Source: Larus michahellis (Eukaryota; Chordata; Aves; Charadriiformes; Laridae). From it: a DNA stretch of 64,000 bases. The translations under genes and the position numbers were made by a program. Shown here piece by piece: positions 1 through 11,330 of the stretch (position 1 is its first letter; each line of letters starts with the position of its first letter). Location: NCBI RefSeq assembly GCF_964199755.1, contig NC_133896.1, forward strand, positions 179,303,185 to 179,367,184, written 5' to 3'. The notes below the pieces were generated by a model. It saw only the letters and a program-made list of their open reading frames with translations, was not told the origin of the DNA and did no database searches.

Positions 1-3000
1 ATTTACTTTTTAACTATTTACTTCAACCTTAGGTAACTACATAATTTACGCTACATAGTATTGCCTAACTCTCCAACTGGGCATTTCTGAGTCCTGTACC
101 CTTGAATATTAAATGTGCATCTTGCATTCATTAATAACTTTCATCTTGGCGTGCTACTTCTCTGTACATTGGGGTATACTAATTGGAGACCACTGCCTAT
201 CTGTTACACCAGCCCATAATCCCAGAATTACTTGTGAGGTGTGAAGACTAGGGTATGGTTCAAGAAGCCTACATCAGTAATGCCTACTAGTCCACTACAT
301 GATTTCCATTTTATGTTGCCTAGCAACGTTTCTCTGGCATCAATCCCAGCACACAGAATGGCAAAAGGCTCTACAAAGGGAAAACAGATAATCAAGAAAA
401 GGGCGAGTTATCTGAAAAAAATCTGCATACAAAGGGATCCATTTATTACACTTATTTTCATTAATTTTTGCATGCATGTTCATTTGTGCACTGATTATTA
501 GTAAAAGAGCAAAGATGTCATTGTGGTATATGTACCTTATAATGTCACAATAGAGCAGATTTAAAAAATAAATTAAAAATAAAGAAAAGGACTTGTGTCA
601 TGACCGCTTCAGACCGAAGGATTTAAATGTAAAAATCCATCCACTCTTCCCTTAAACTTTCTGAATTACTATCTAGTTATTACTGCATGCTTTTCAGAAA
701 GAAGATTTCTGGGAATTAATAATAAGCCCATTTTAAATGCTGTCCAGCTTTTTCACATTGGTACAAGCACCCTAAATTAAAAGTTGTGAAGTTCTGGAAA
801 CATCAGCCGCTGGAACTATTCTACAGCATAGACTCAGGTATATACCATAGTCTTGATATTTAAGACATTTTAACTTGTTTCAGTTTGAATAGTTACATCA
901 AAGACTGATTTTTGTGGAAAATCTTGCATATTTTTCTGCAACCGTATGTATCTGGATTTAGATCCTGCATTGTGCCCTAGAATATTTTCAAAATTATCTC
1001 TTTATGGTGATGTCTACTTACGTCTGGAGTCTAGCAACAACACCAAAAGAAGTACCATACTCAAGACAGCATATGATTATCAGATGTTTCCAAATAAAGA
1101 CCAAATGTCATACCTCTGTTTGACGGCCTTTTGATAAAGGCCATGTGTAGTTCCCTTATGCATTCAGCGACAGCCTTAATGCTTTTAAGTACTCTTTGCA
1201 CAGGCATGGGAATGGATCATCTGAATGAACAGTTCTAAGGAACAGAGAGCTTCTATTGGCTTCAGACACTTCCCTCTCACTACGTGACTTCTATGGATCT
1301 CCATCTCAGATGTCCATTCAGTGTCCTCATCAACAGTGTGAGGGCCAGTGTCCATATGCCCCTATAGCAAGAAACTAAACATGTAAATCATCAACCGCAC
1401 CACACTGCAGGCAGAAACTACTATTTATTGGCTGAACATATACGATATCTGCATGATCTACCTGCTTTGGTTTTGGCTGTCACAAATAGAAAACATTGTG
1501 TCCAAGTATGCCAGCTTTTGCAAGCTTGGTGCTTCGGTAAGACTTGAAGCTGTGACTCTTCTTTCAGAACTGTCTTACAGAGGTTACATCTTTTTGTCCA
1601 TGAAAACTGACCCTTCTATTTTCTAGATAGTTCAACATCTGGGGTAACGGAAATAGGTCATGCTAGCAGAGAATGGAAAATAAACCTCCAAGGTTTGGGG
1701 TTTTTTTGCAAACAGAATAATGACAGATTTGAAGAAGGAGTAAGGCTGAGTAGAAATATGGAGGGAAAGAGTGGGAGGAGGGTGTTGTAGTGTGATGCCC
1801 TGCAGCACTTTTCCTTCACGTTGCTGTACTGTCATCTTGATAAAGCTGAGTCACCTGAATCACTCCAGTTGAAGGCTGTCTATCCATAATCTCTTCCATT
1901 GTGTAAATAGGGGAATAGGATGTCTGCCTTTAGGCAGATATCTCATGATTAAATGCAGTTTGGAAGAAGCACTAGCTTAAATTTAGATCTCTATTTTTAG
2001 GCATCTGAATCACATCCCAACAGAAAGAATTCTGGAAGTACAGTGAGTGGTCATTGTGAGCCAAAGGATCACCCTGCAGACCCTCTCAAATTTCCTACAA
2101 ATAATATGAGAATAATTTATCAGATCACAAAAATATACTATGGTTGATCTGCTATTGAACCTCCAAGGAAAAGAATCATGGGAAAAAAACAATGGAGAAA
2201 ATAATCATTAGCACTTTAACAATTAGGAACTGATGGAGGAACTACCTAGATATTGCATGTAAGAAATGTTAGAAGGCAATGTCAATTAATGCATTACAGA
2301 TGCTGCACAGTCGTCACATCTCTTATTATCACATTTTCATTTGCTGCATTTGGATGGAGTCTGGAACACTGACATTTAAAACTAATCTATTGGGAGAGGT
2401 GCTTCCAAGACTGAAATTAAAATTGTGTGCATATCTTTCAGGAGTACAGTTGGGAAGCAAGATATTTTCTAGCGTCTAAATATGTGATTAAACAAAGGCT
2501 CCTTAATTAAACTATACTCATTAACTCATACCTATAATAAATGTCCAACTTTAATTATTTATATAATTGAATTCATGTTGCTGAATATTGCACTTCAAAT
2601 GATTTCTTTTTGAAGCAAAACTATTTTTGTGCATATTGCCATTGCAAATGTAGTGATGTGGTGATAACGGATTGCAGGGCTGAGTTTGTTTTAAGACGGA
2701 CCACTACAAGTTATATTAGTACATTATATAAAGTTTTATATTAATGAGAATGACCAAAAATTCCCTGCAACAGGCAACCATGGGATTTATTTGAGGGGTA
2801 CTGTTCTCATAAAAAAGTCATTTCAGCTTTTGGTCAGTGCAAGCCTTGTCTTTACAGACCTGGAAACTTCTAGGCAGGTAGGTGTTTCTCCTGTCTTATT
2901 TTTCAGTATAGCCAGTCTTGTTTTCGGCTTCAGTGAGGAGGTATATTCATTATGATACATTAACAGATACATTATGATATGATAACATTATTTATGTCAG

Positions 3001-3030
3001 GGTCATTTATGCAGTCATTTATGTCAGGGA
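1..3030. other. AT-rich intergenic DNA
   Basis: No gene or recognisable mobile element is seen. Open frames here are short (about 60-90 codons), overlap on both strands and lack any family motif. A GGGG followed by T7 lies at 1697-1707. Near 2940-3027 there are small direct repeats (CATTATGATA twice, and TTTATGTCAGGG twice). The stretch is most likely upstream intergenic DNA of the KLHL1 locus. Confidence 0.6.
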
Positions 3031-3370
3031 ACAGCAAAAAGAGGGCTGCTCCCTGAGACAAGATGAGCTGGGAGCTGAGGGTGACCCCAGCACGGGCCCT
3101 GGACAATACACTCATCAACAGGGTGCAGTCCCACAGCGCCTGAACTAGGCAAGCAAAGCAGGGGTGGTGGTAGGGTGGGTGCATTGCTGGAGGATGCAGG
3201 TGAGGCTGTTAGGGCAGTTAATGCACACTGCTACACTCGCGACCCTGACAACATAGGAACACAGGCCAGCTGGATTATAAGATTTTATCAGAGGAACAGT
3301 TTGGGGCGTTTTAGCTGAAAACCCTGTTACAAGCACCCATCATAGTCTAAACAGTGATGGACCATCCTGT
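3031..3370. other. GC-richer unrecognised block
   Basis: This block is clearly richer in G and C than its AT-rich surroundings and contains several CpGs. I do not recognise a protein, LTR or SINE in it. The minus-strand frames of 63-70 codons are not convincing. It could be a decayed LTR or a fragment of an unlisted repeat; a repeat-library search would decide. Confidence 0.35.
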
Positions 3371-3410
3371 CTGAGATGTTTGATTCCCCTATGCAAAGAC
3401 CCCAATAATG

Positions 3411-3556
3411 TCTTTTTTTCTTTCTTTTTTCTTTTTCTTTTCTTTTTTCTTTTTTCTTTTTTCTATTTTTCTTTTTCTTTTTTTTCTTTTTTTTCCTATT
3501 TTTTTTTTTATCTTTCTTTTTCTTCTTTCTTTCTCTTTTTTTTTGTTTTCTTTTTC
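3411..3556 (+). repeat. polypyrimidine (T-rich) tract
   Basis: About 146 bases are almost pure C and T, dominated by CTTTT-like units, with only four purine interruptions. The long frames read through it on both strands (Phe/Ser-rich on +, Lys/Arg-rich on -) are artefacts of the simple sequence. Long homopurine/homopyrimidine tracts can form triplex DNA and are length-variable. Confidence 0.9.
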
Positions 3557-4678
3557 ACAAATGCTCGATCTATGACTGTGGAACACTTAATCGCTGTTGA
3601 AAAAGGTGTTCTCTGATAAAGTGCATTATTGGAGACAGCAGGGGTTATTAAGGAAAACCCACTGGAGAAAGCCTGATATGCAATCAGTAAGATGCTAACT
3701 AGCTGTAGGTATAAAGAAGGAACCTGTCTTTTGTTTAAGATATGTATAGTTTTTCAGATCTGCTTCTAGGCAAAACAAAAATCTTTTCTGAGTAGCTTAA
3801 GGTATTTTTGTTCTTTCTTTTGGTTAGGTTTATTTGTTATAAATAGTCATATTTATTTCCTTATGTTTGTATTTGCTGATTGTTTTTTATACCTGATAGT
3901 TAATATTCAATGATTTTTTTCTTATTTTTGCCATCCTTTCTGAAAATTAGGGATTCTTTATTTCTGCTAAGCTTTTAGCCTTCTATTTTATTTTTTACTG
4001 GACAGATTTTTTCCATCTTAAGATAAAAAAATTAAATATTTTTTATTCTAAATTCTGTGAAGCATTAAGTTAACAAATAAAAGATCCTATGAATGTGTTA
4101 CACACACACAAAAAAAAAGTTATTTCACCTTCCGAAACATAAATTGCTGGTATTATAATTAATGATATTCCTAATTCATATTCTGAAATAAGTATACCGT
4201 GATGAGCTTGCTATAGTCAATATTTTAGGGCAAGATTTCAATAATGTCTAAATTATGTAAGGTTACTGGTATGCTGTATTACTAAGCCTGTTATAAAGTT
4301 GTGCAAATAGAGCCCATATGGAAGTAGAAAACTGCATAATAATCACGTAGCACACCCAGATTTCCTTCCAAACTTATTCACTAAAGTTGCATGCAGGTAC
4401 CAAAGACTAGAATGTATATTGCCTTCCAAGTCTACTGATTTTTTCTTTTTTTTTTTAAATCCATAGAGTAAGAATAGAGTTGAACTTGTCAAATAATACA
4501 TTCGACTACCACAAACTCTGTCTTTGTCATGATGTAAACCTATCTTCTTTTCTCCTTTGTCAGTATGGTACCGTATATCCATAACAGATTTCATACTTAC
4601 ATCTCTATTATTAGCAATCTTGCCTCACCATTCAGATATAAATACAAGCAAAACACAAAGCCAAACTGTATCCTGTCT
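3557..4678. other. AT-rich intergenic DNA
   Basis: Nothing recognisable. A short CA run followed by A9 lies near 4102-4120, and a T-run near 4439-4456. No coding or repeat-family signal is seen. Confidence 0.55.
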
Positions 4679-4783
4679 GGTTTGGGGGTTTTTCTGGTTT
4701 TTTTTTTTTTTTTGTGGTTTAGGTTTTTTGAGGTGTTTGGGTTTTGGTTTGTGGTTTGTTTTGTTTGGGTTTGTTTTTTTTCT
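4679..4783 (+). repeat. G/T-rich low-complexity tract
   Basis: T-runs mixed with GGTTT, GGGTTT and GTTTG units extend for about 100 bases and contain almost no C or A. Overlapping frames in several phases come from this composition. The complementary strand reads as A-runs joined to CCAAAC-like units, a texture that recurs at several other places in the window. Confidence 0.8.
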
Positions 4784-5454
4784 ATCAGTAAAACAAAATA
4801 CCGAGCTCTTATCAGGAACAAATTGTTATCAGCAGCTAGCTTTAGGTCTGTACTTCAATACAGTGTTTCCCCATGAAGGAAAAGGAAACTATCCAAACGT
4901 AATCCAAAAGTAATTAAAAAACAGATAACCCATGAGAAAATATTGATATCAAAGTAGCTCATGTCCCAAGAGAGAGCGTGCTGTACCACAACCAGAGTGC
5001 AGGACTGGGAAGAATCTCTTCCCTCCTCAGCCCCTCTTCCTGCAGACGCTGGAAGCTCCTGACCCCCAGCAGCCCATCTCTTCACACTGAAGCAAGTCCC
5101 TATATGGCCTATATAAAACAGGCCATTTTTTCATGTTTTGTCTCACTAATTCTGCTATTAAAAGAAAGTTAAAACTTAGATGTTAACTTTATTCATAGTC
5201 ACTTTTTGCCCATTTGTTCTTGCACCAACATTTATCCTTTAGCTTTAATCACTCTTATTTTTATCCTCTACTTTTTACTACCGTCTTTTCAAGCTTCATT
5301 TTATCTGGCGTAACAGTGCTAGATCTTTTAGCTGCTATCCCTAACGTAAGTTTTATGGTCTCCTAATCTTTTTTCTCTGAATGTCTTATGAATTTATCTC
5401 TTCTTACATGGAATAACAGAGTTACCAGTATTATTCTAGACTATGACTCATAAA
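4784..5454. other. intergenic DNA without recognised features
   Basis: Ordinary mixed-composition sequence. A frame around 4978-5172 is not supported by any motif. No repeat family is recognised before the CR1 fragment that starts near 5455. Confidence 0.5.
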
Positions 5455-6285
5455 CTGGGAGGTGCAAGGGGCAAGTGGCCTTGCAGAGGGATCTAGGTAG
5501 ATTAGCACATGGGGCAGTCATGAATGGGATGAAATTTAACAAAAATAAATGCCAGAATCTGTACCTAGGGTGGCACAAGTATAAATTAGGTGAGGAATGG
5601 CTGGAGAGCAGCCCTGCAGAAAGGGATCTGGGGGCTCTGGCTGACAGCAGGCTCAACAGGAGTCAGCAGTGTGTCCTGGCAGCCAAGAGGGCAAATCGCA
5701 TCCTGAGGTGCATCAAACACAGCATCACCAGCCAGTCAAAAGAGGTGATTATCCTGTTGTATTCAGCATTGGTGCAGCCTCACCTTGAGTACTGTGTGCA
5801 GTTCTGGGCCCCACAATTTAAAAAGGATGTGAAGGTACTCAAATGCATCCAGAGGAGGGCAACAAAGCTGGTGAAAGGGCTGGAAGGAATGTCCTATGAG
5901 AAGTGGCTAAGGACTTTGGCTTTGTCTAGTTTGTAGAAAAGGAGGCTGAGAAGCAACCTCATTGATCTCTACAGCTTCCTGAGGAGGGGAAGTGCAGACA
6001 GAGGTTCTGATCTCTTCTCCCTGGGATCCAATGATAGGATGTGTGGCAACGGTCCAAAGCTGTATCAGGGGAGGTTTAGACTGGACATTAAGAAGCATTG
6101 CTTTACAGAGAGGGTGGTCAAACACTGGAACAGGCTTCCTAGAGAGCTGGTTGATGCCCCAAGCCCATCAGTGTTTAAGATGCATTTGGAAAATGCCCTT
6201 AATAATATGCTTTAACTTCTGGTCATCCCTGAATTGGTCAGGCAGTTGAACTAGATGATCATTGTAGGTCCCTTCCAACTGAAAA
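5455..6285 (+). mobile_element. CR1 LINE, 5'-truncated 3' part
   Basis: This is the C-terminal end of the CR1 ORF2 protein plus the 3' UTR. The translation carries the usual CR1 landmarks in order: [64 protein letters not shown] and KHWNRLP. The frame opens before 5475 and runs to a TAA at 6213-6215, broken by a single in-frame TAG at 5934-5936. The 3' UTR ends with the usual CCTTCCAACTG block and then passes directly into a pentamer array. The catalytic RT core is absent, so the copy is inactive. The 5' boundary is uncertain by some tens of bases. Confidence 0.93.
5475..6215 (+). pseudogene. CR1 ORF2 C-terminal remnant with one nonsense codon
   Basis: The frame matches the region after the RT catalytic motifs of avian CR1 ORF2. 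It is open from 5475 to 6215 except for a TAG at 5934-5936, which sits between SLSSL and KRRLRSNLIDLYSFL where CR1 copies usually read a glutamate (LEKRRLRG). No frameshift is needed over about 740 bases, so this copy is fairly well preserved. It lacks the endonuclease and the RT active site and cannot encode a working enzyme. Confidence 0.85.
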
Positions 6286-6420
6286 TATTCTATTCTATTC
6301 TATTCTATTCTATTCTATTCTATTCTATTCTATTCTATTCTATTCTATTCTATTCTATTCTATTCTATTCTATTCTATTCCATTCCATTCCATTCCATTC
6401 CATTCCATTCCATTCCCTTC
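6286..6420 (+). repeat. (TATTC)19 then (CATTC)7 pentanucleotide array
   Basis: Nineteen uninterrupted TATTC units run from 6286 to 6380, followed by seven CATTC units from 6381 to 6415 and one CCTTC. The array starts exactly where the 3' tail of the preceding CR1 would carry its short ATTCTATG-type repeats, so it most likely grew from that tail. The switch from T to C at the first unit position is sharp, suggesting that a single base change was then copied by slippage. Confidence 0.97.
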
Positions 6421-7184
6421 CGATACTTTGTATAATAATTCTAATACCTTCCTATCACTACTAGGAATATATTTCATGGCAATTTTTAGACTTTCCCTTC
6501 ACTTTTTCCATTTTGCATTAATTTTTTAGCGTACAGTCATGGTCACTGAAGTAATTTTCTACTGAAAAGTTTTTAGTTAATCTAGTAGAAACTCATTCTA
6601 CAAGTCCCTATGCAACATGACCCTACTAAATTTTGTCCCATTTGTATTACTTTATCCTGGAAGATCATCTCATTATTCCCTTATGATATTCAGGTCTGGC
6701 TGTGTATTAATGATGTCTCCCAACTCTGTGTCACGAGAAAATTTACTTAGACTATTCCTATTTTTAGGTTAGAATTAGTCATAAAAATATTAAATAAGCT
6801 TGTTCTCAAGACTGAATCTTAAGAAAATCCAACAGGAGTTTCTTTTAGATGCCTTTCACTCCTTGTGTTTTATTGTCTCTTTTTTCTAATCAAGTTCTTT
6901 ATCTACCTTATAACTTGTAATTAGCCTCAGTTCAAGTAATATTTTTCTTTAAGTTTCAATAGAAGTTTAAGTAGACTAGATCCAAAAAAAAAGTATGTTT
7001 ATATTTTGAGGTTAGCTTGACATGATCAACTTTATTAACTGGTACCAAAACTGCTGCAAATGTGCAGCATATGTTCTCGTTTTCCATATCAAATATGCAA
7101 TGTGTGAGTGCCTACATCCAAGAATAATCCTCCCAGAGGACTGAATTGTCCATCGTTCCTAGAATTACAAAGCATGCTGAGAAG
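6421..7184. other. intergenic DNA without recognised features
   Basis: Mixed AT-rich sequence after the pentamer array. No coding, RNA or repeat-family signal recognised. Confidence 0.5.
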
Positions 7185-7524
7185 TCACTCAGAGGCCACA
7201 AAGAAGAGGCAGCCAAGCTCTTCACAGTGATATGTGGACAAGGGACCATGGATATTTGTTGAAAGTTCACATTCTTTTTCACTTTTCAGCAGTAAAGCAT
7301 TAGTTTGTCTAGGAACTTTTTTTCACCATAAGGACAGTCAGTCAGAGATACAAGATGCCCTAAGAGGTTGTGCAGTCTCCATTCTTTGAGATTTTCAAGA
7401 ACATGAATGGATAAATCCACGAGTAACTTCATAGACTCTGCTTGGAACAGGAGGCTGGATTAGAGATCTCCTGAAGACGCTTCCCACCTGAACCACTATA
7501 GGATACTATGATCCTATGACCTTT
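7185..7524 (+). mobile_element. degraded CR1 LINE 3' end
   Basis: The order of weakly preserved CR1 3' landmarks is clear: AGGCAGCCAAGCTCTTCACA near 7208, a TTTTTTTCACCATAAGGACAG block near 7317, GAGGTTGTGCAGTCTCCATT near 7363, GGCTGGATTAGAGATCTCC near 7452, and a tail ending ACTATGATCCTATGA near 7506-7520. Substitutions and small gaps are frequent, so this is an older insertion than the copies at 5.5 and 13-16 kb. No open frame survives. Confidence 0.8.
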
Positions 7525-8000
7525 ACTGGATTATTTTTTTTAATGTTATTTAAAAAATAAAGTGAAGAATAGGAAACTGATTATGGAGCTATACACAGAA
7601 AAAAATGAAAATTACTTCTAGAAGTGGGAATTTCTTGGAGTACTTGAAGTAAAGAATCTTTTGTGGTAGAGGCTGAAACAAATAAGATATGTCTGTTTTA
7701 AACATATAAAACAAAAAAGGGAAAGTATATAGATTTATGTAGTTTCCATGTGTGGCATGGAATAGTATCAGGAGAATACTGATGTCCAGCAGGTGCTGAT
7801 AAAAAAATAGAAGATAGTGGGCTAGATAACAAAAAAATGAAAGCGTTAATATTAATGAGGTAAACGTGCATATAGGCAATGCAACTAAGAGAAATACTGC
7901 ATCTACTTCAGCCAGGAAATTGGATGTGGTCAGTAAGAAGCATCTAGTGTTGTAAATTCCCTTTTCCATTAGGGGATCAGAAACTGATCACAACCAGTAT
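7525..8000. other. AT-rich intergenic DNA
   Basis: A minus-strand frame of 126 codons (7589-7969) is Leu/Phe-rich but has no recognisable family motif and comes from A-rich sequence. It is not called as a gene. Nothing else is recognised. Confidence 0.5.
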
Positions 8001-8600
8001 TTATGAGAACTCCCTTTATTAATTAAGCTGGTGCAATTAACAGAATGAAGCTGTTATTCATAGCAGATAACTATTTGCACAGTGTACTCAATCATTCTCT
8101 CACAAAGTTCCGTCTCCCTTTCTCTTTCTCTCATGCACACGCATGCTCCTAGTTGCTCAGTTCAGCTCAGAGCAACAGCTGGGAGGCCAACGCCAGCTCA
8201 GGAGTGGAGAGTCATACTGATGCTCCAGTGGCTTCCAGGTAGGTTTTCAGAAAGCCCTTCAAGGATTTCCTTGTTTCTTCTGATGTATGTAAGCATAATT
8301 CTGTCATCTTTGCCTGTATAGAGCAGCCACTGCCCTCTTGGATGTGGTCTGAGTTATCCAGCCCATTGTTGATACCAGTATGTGCTGGTGGCCTTGAAAA
8401 GGCATGGCTGATTCATGGTGTCCTGAGTTTTTCAGTTCTCACAGATTCCATAGGCCTGCTACTCTTGGGAGACTTTCACATGATACCCCTCATCACGTAC
8501 GTCTTCTCCATTGAATCAGCTGTTTTCTGGTATCTATGTACCCATAGGTACTTATACAACGCTTTGACAAAAATAAAAAAGGAGGAGCTTTTATGAAAAT
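8001..8600. other. unrecognised moderately complex block
   Basis: The block is less AT-rich than its flanks, with a CT-rich stretch near 8096-8135 and two adjacent plus-strand frames (79 and 84 codons, 8082-8321 and 8342-8596). Neither frame shows a motif I can assign. It might be an old LTR or another decayed element, or simply unique sequence. No function is proposed. Confidence 0.3.
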
Positions 8601-10311
8601 GTAAGTCTTAGATGTGTTAGTTTGCTAACGCAAATAGCCTGGGCTACTTGAATAAAACAGGCACACAGGTAGAGGATCTGAAATTTAATATTGTTTTACA
8701 CCAGAAGAACTGTAGAAATAGAGAGTTCAGAAAAGACAGAAGCACTGACTGATATCTTTCTATGTTAATAATGCGATAAACAATAGAGAAATAATAACAT
8801 TTAGTAATATAGAACAAAAAGTCTAATGTTATTAGAAAGAGCATCTATCCTTAATTTTTCCTTAATCTATTGTTAACACACTCTCTCTCTCACAGTGTTA
8901 GGTCTGTTACACAGCATTTCTAAGAAGCATATGGCTTGCATTCATCAGTTTCAGTGCTCTGTCTGAAAATATAGAACGATGATGCTTAGCCTCTTCCTCC
9001 ATTAATTTTAAAATGATTACTTACAGAGCATGAGTTGAAAATTCACATCTGAAATAATCTCTGTTCTTACAAATGCAAACTTGGGAGACTCTGCAGGGTA
9101 GATTCTGTGTAATCCTTCCTAATGGATTTGATAAATACAAGATTGAGCAGAAAACCCCTTAAAGAAATAACCCTGCTAGGATAAGCAGACTTCAATGTGT
9201 TTAATGTACACAGTATCTTGATTGGTGCTCTGACATCCACCCCACTTCCTTTCCTTATGGGGCAAAGCAGCAGTCCATGATAGAGTGCGGGATATGGAAT
9301 AGCCGAGAGCTGGCAAATAAATTCTGTTTGGCAAGCAGACTTCTTTAGCGCACGACTAATAAACAAGACACATCCTTATGCAGTGTTGTTCAGTCCTCGG
9401 GCCTGTGTTAAAAAATTGTTTAGGAAAGGTCAAGATATTAAAGTCTGAAAAATGTCTGGGTGGACATCCATTTGCTACTCCTCATAATTTTTCTGTCTAA
9501 TTTCCAAAAGCATTTTACGAGTGTTGGTAAACCCATACCCGTAACATTTGCTAAAATGCATCTAAAATGTTATGAATGATCTATAACAGGACTTTTCATG
9601 GAAATAACTGAGACTTAACGAGGTTTTTCAATTTTATTTTTGTAAATCTTTATAAACCTTTCACCAAATATTTATATAAGCTCAAAAGGAATATGAGTTC
9701 TCTTAAAATATTTTTGGTGAAATCTAAGTTGGTAAATGCTTTCTGCTGTCTTCGAACAAAACTGGCAAAGGGATTTACATTACTTCAAATTTTATAGCAT
9801 AGAACCAAAGGAGTGGTTCTTCCATAGTATATGATGAACTGATTTCATTATTATTCAGAAAAAATGTAGCTATCATGTTTTCATATATAACTAAATTTTT
9901 TAAAAAAAATTCTATTTAAGAATAATTTTTTTCCAATAATATTAGGTAAGGTACGCTGGTTTTAGCTCCTATTCTGTTACCACTGAAGTCAAGCAAAGGT
10001 TCTGTAAAAATTATGTAACACAAAGGGGCCCATAAAATCAAGTATTTCAGCTACACAGGAACACTAATAAACTAAAGAAGACATGTAATTTTTCCTTTTT
10101 CATGGGTTACGCTGGCATGCCTTTAGCTACAGACTAATGTCAAAAGAAATATAAATCAATTCCCCTGTAATGCCTCATATTAAAATACTGCAGTTGAATG
10201 GGATATGTTATTATTTTGCTTTTTGTTATCCTAAGAGTAATTGTGAACGCATTTTCAAGATGTATTTTGTTCAATATGCATCTTGGAGAGAAATAAATTT
10301 GTGACTTGTTA
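8601..10311. other. AT-rich intergenic DNA
   Basis: A short CT microsatellite lies at about 8880-8894. Otherwise no gene, RNA or repeat family is recognised. The minus-strand frame at 9067-9366 has no supporting motif. Confidence 0.5.
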
Positions 10312-10362
10312 TGGTTTATCAGTTCTGTTTTGTTCTGTTTTTACCTCAAACCAGGACAACTT
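10312..10362 (-). mobile_element. possible LTR terminal fragment
   Basis: The segment ends with ACCTCAAACCAGGACAAC. Read on the minus strand, this gives a TGTCCTGG-type start like those I recall for several avian ERV LTRs. Together with the four preceding Ts (22 bases in all) it is repeated exactly at 42206-42227, which supports an interspersed repeat rather than unique sequence. The extent of the element to the left is not clear and no target duplication was found. Confidence 0.35.
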
Positions 10363-10640
10363 TGTTTTACCAGACATTCAAGACAGAATGTTCTTTGGTT
10401 TCTAAAGCTAAATGGACAGAATTGCATGCTGAAAATAGGTTTGCTCCAGAAAATATTTTTTTTAAAATAATGACAGAATTATTGAATCTGTTTTTTGTTG
10501 TTGTTTTTGTATTTATTTTGGGGTTTAAATCTGTTGTCTGTGACAGTGCCTGTGAAACACAAAGGTATTGATAACTAGATACTATCTGTCAATAAAGAGC
10601 AATAATGCCAACAGAGTGATATAATCAAATCTCTGGAATG
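10363..10640. other. intergenic DNA without recognised features
   Basis: Short AT-rich stretch. A GTT-rich run near 10490-10515 is the only visible local structure. Confidence 0.45.
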
Positions 10641-11330
10641 TCACAGTTTTAAATTGCATTGGCAGATACAAAACACTTTAATCACAGACACATATGCAAT
10701 TTCAGAAACTCCATGACCTTTCTGTCTCGTGGGGTAGACAGTGCAGTCCAGGAGGAAGGTTGGATGGGTCAGCACAGCCGTCACAGCTGTGTGGTATCAG
10801 GGGGCTGGGCTGTTGGTTCCCCTGCGTGTCACTTCGGTGCCTTCTTCTGCAGTGCCATTGGTCCTGCCTCTGGTCTTCTCCCATGTGCCCCTGGAGTCTC
10901 TCTTCTGTCTCCTCTGTCTTTCTGCTTGTCTCCAACAGCACCTTGCACAGTATCTACACGTCTCCCCAAGTGCCTATCCCCACATATCCCTCCAAGAGTC
11001 TATCCCCATGTGTGTCCCCAGGTGACTCTCCTCAACATGTTTCCCCAAGTACCTCTCCTCATGGGTCTCCCAAAGTGCCTTTCCTTGATGTGTGTCCTGT
11101 GCCACACAATACCCCTACTTCCTAAATGAATGTGAGACAGATCAGCTGGGACTCCATGCCTGGCTGCAGTTTGGGTGGGATGTTTACAGCAATGTCAGAG
11201 CCAATCGGGCCCCCAGAGCCTCCTCCACCAATGGCACCCTGCAGCTCCCAGCTACCCAAACCTGTCACTTAGGTCTGATACATGGACATTTAGCATCAGA
11301 TCTTCCTTTCTTTTCTCATTCCCTCCTCAC
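10641..11330. other. GC-richer island of unknown origin
   Basis: About 700 bases rise well above the local GC level. Plus-strand frames of 94-156 codons overlap one another in three phases across it, which argues against any one being a real exon. The right-hand half holds a CCCC-rich minisatellite (10961-11092). I recognise no protein family or repeat family. It may be an unlisted satellite-bearing repeat or an isolated GC-rich island. Confidence 0.4.
10961..11092 (+). repeat. 26-27 bp degenerate minisatellite, about 5 copies
   Basis: Five consecutive units can be laid out at 10961, 10987, 11013, 11040 and 11066, with lengths 26, 26, 27, 26 and 27. Each has the pattern T(C/G)TCCCCAAGTGCCT followed by a CTCCTCATG-like half. 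Units differ at several positions, so the array is old or slowly evolving. More diverged copies may precede it. Confidence 0.8.

Noticed and set aside
3380..3616. Phe-rich and Lys-rich frames on opposite strands
   Set aside because: They are simple translations of the polypyrimidine tract.
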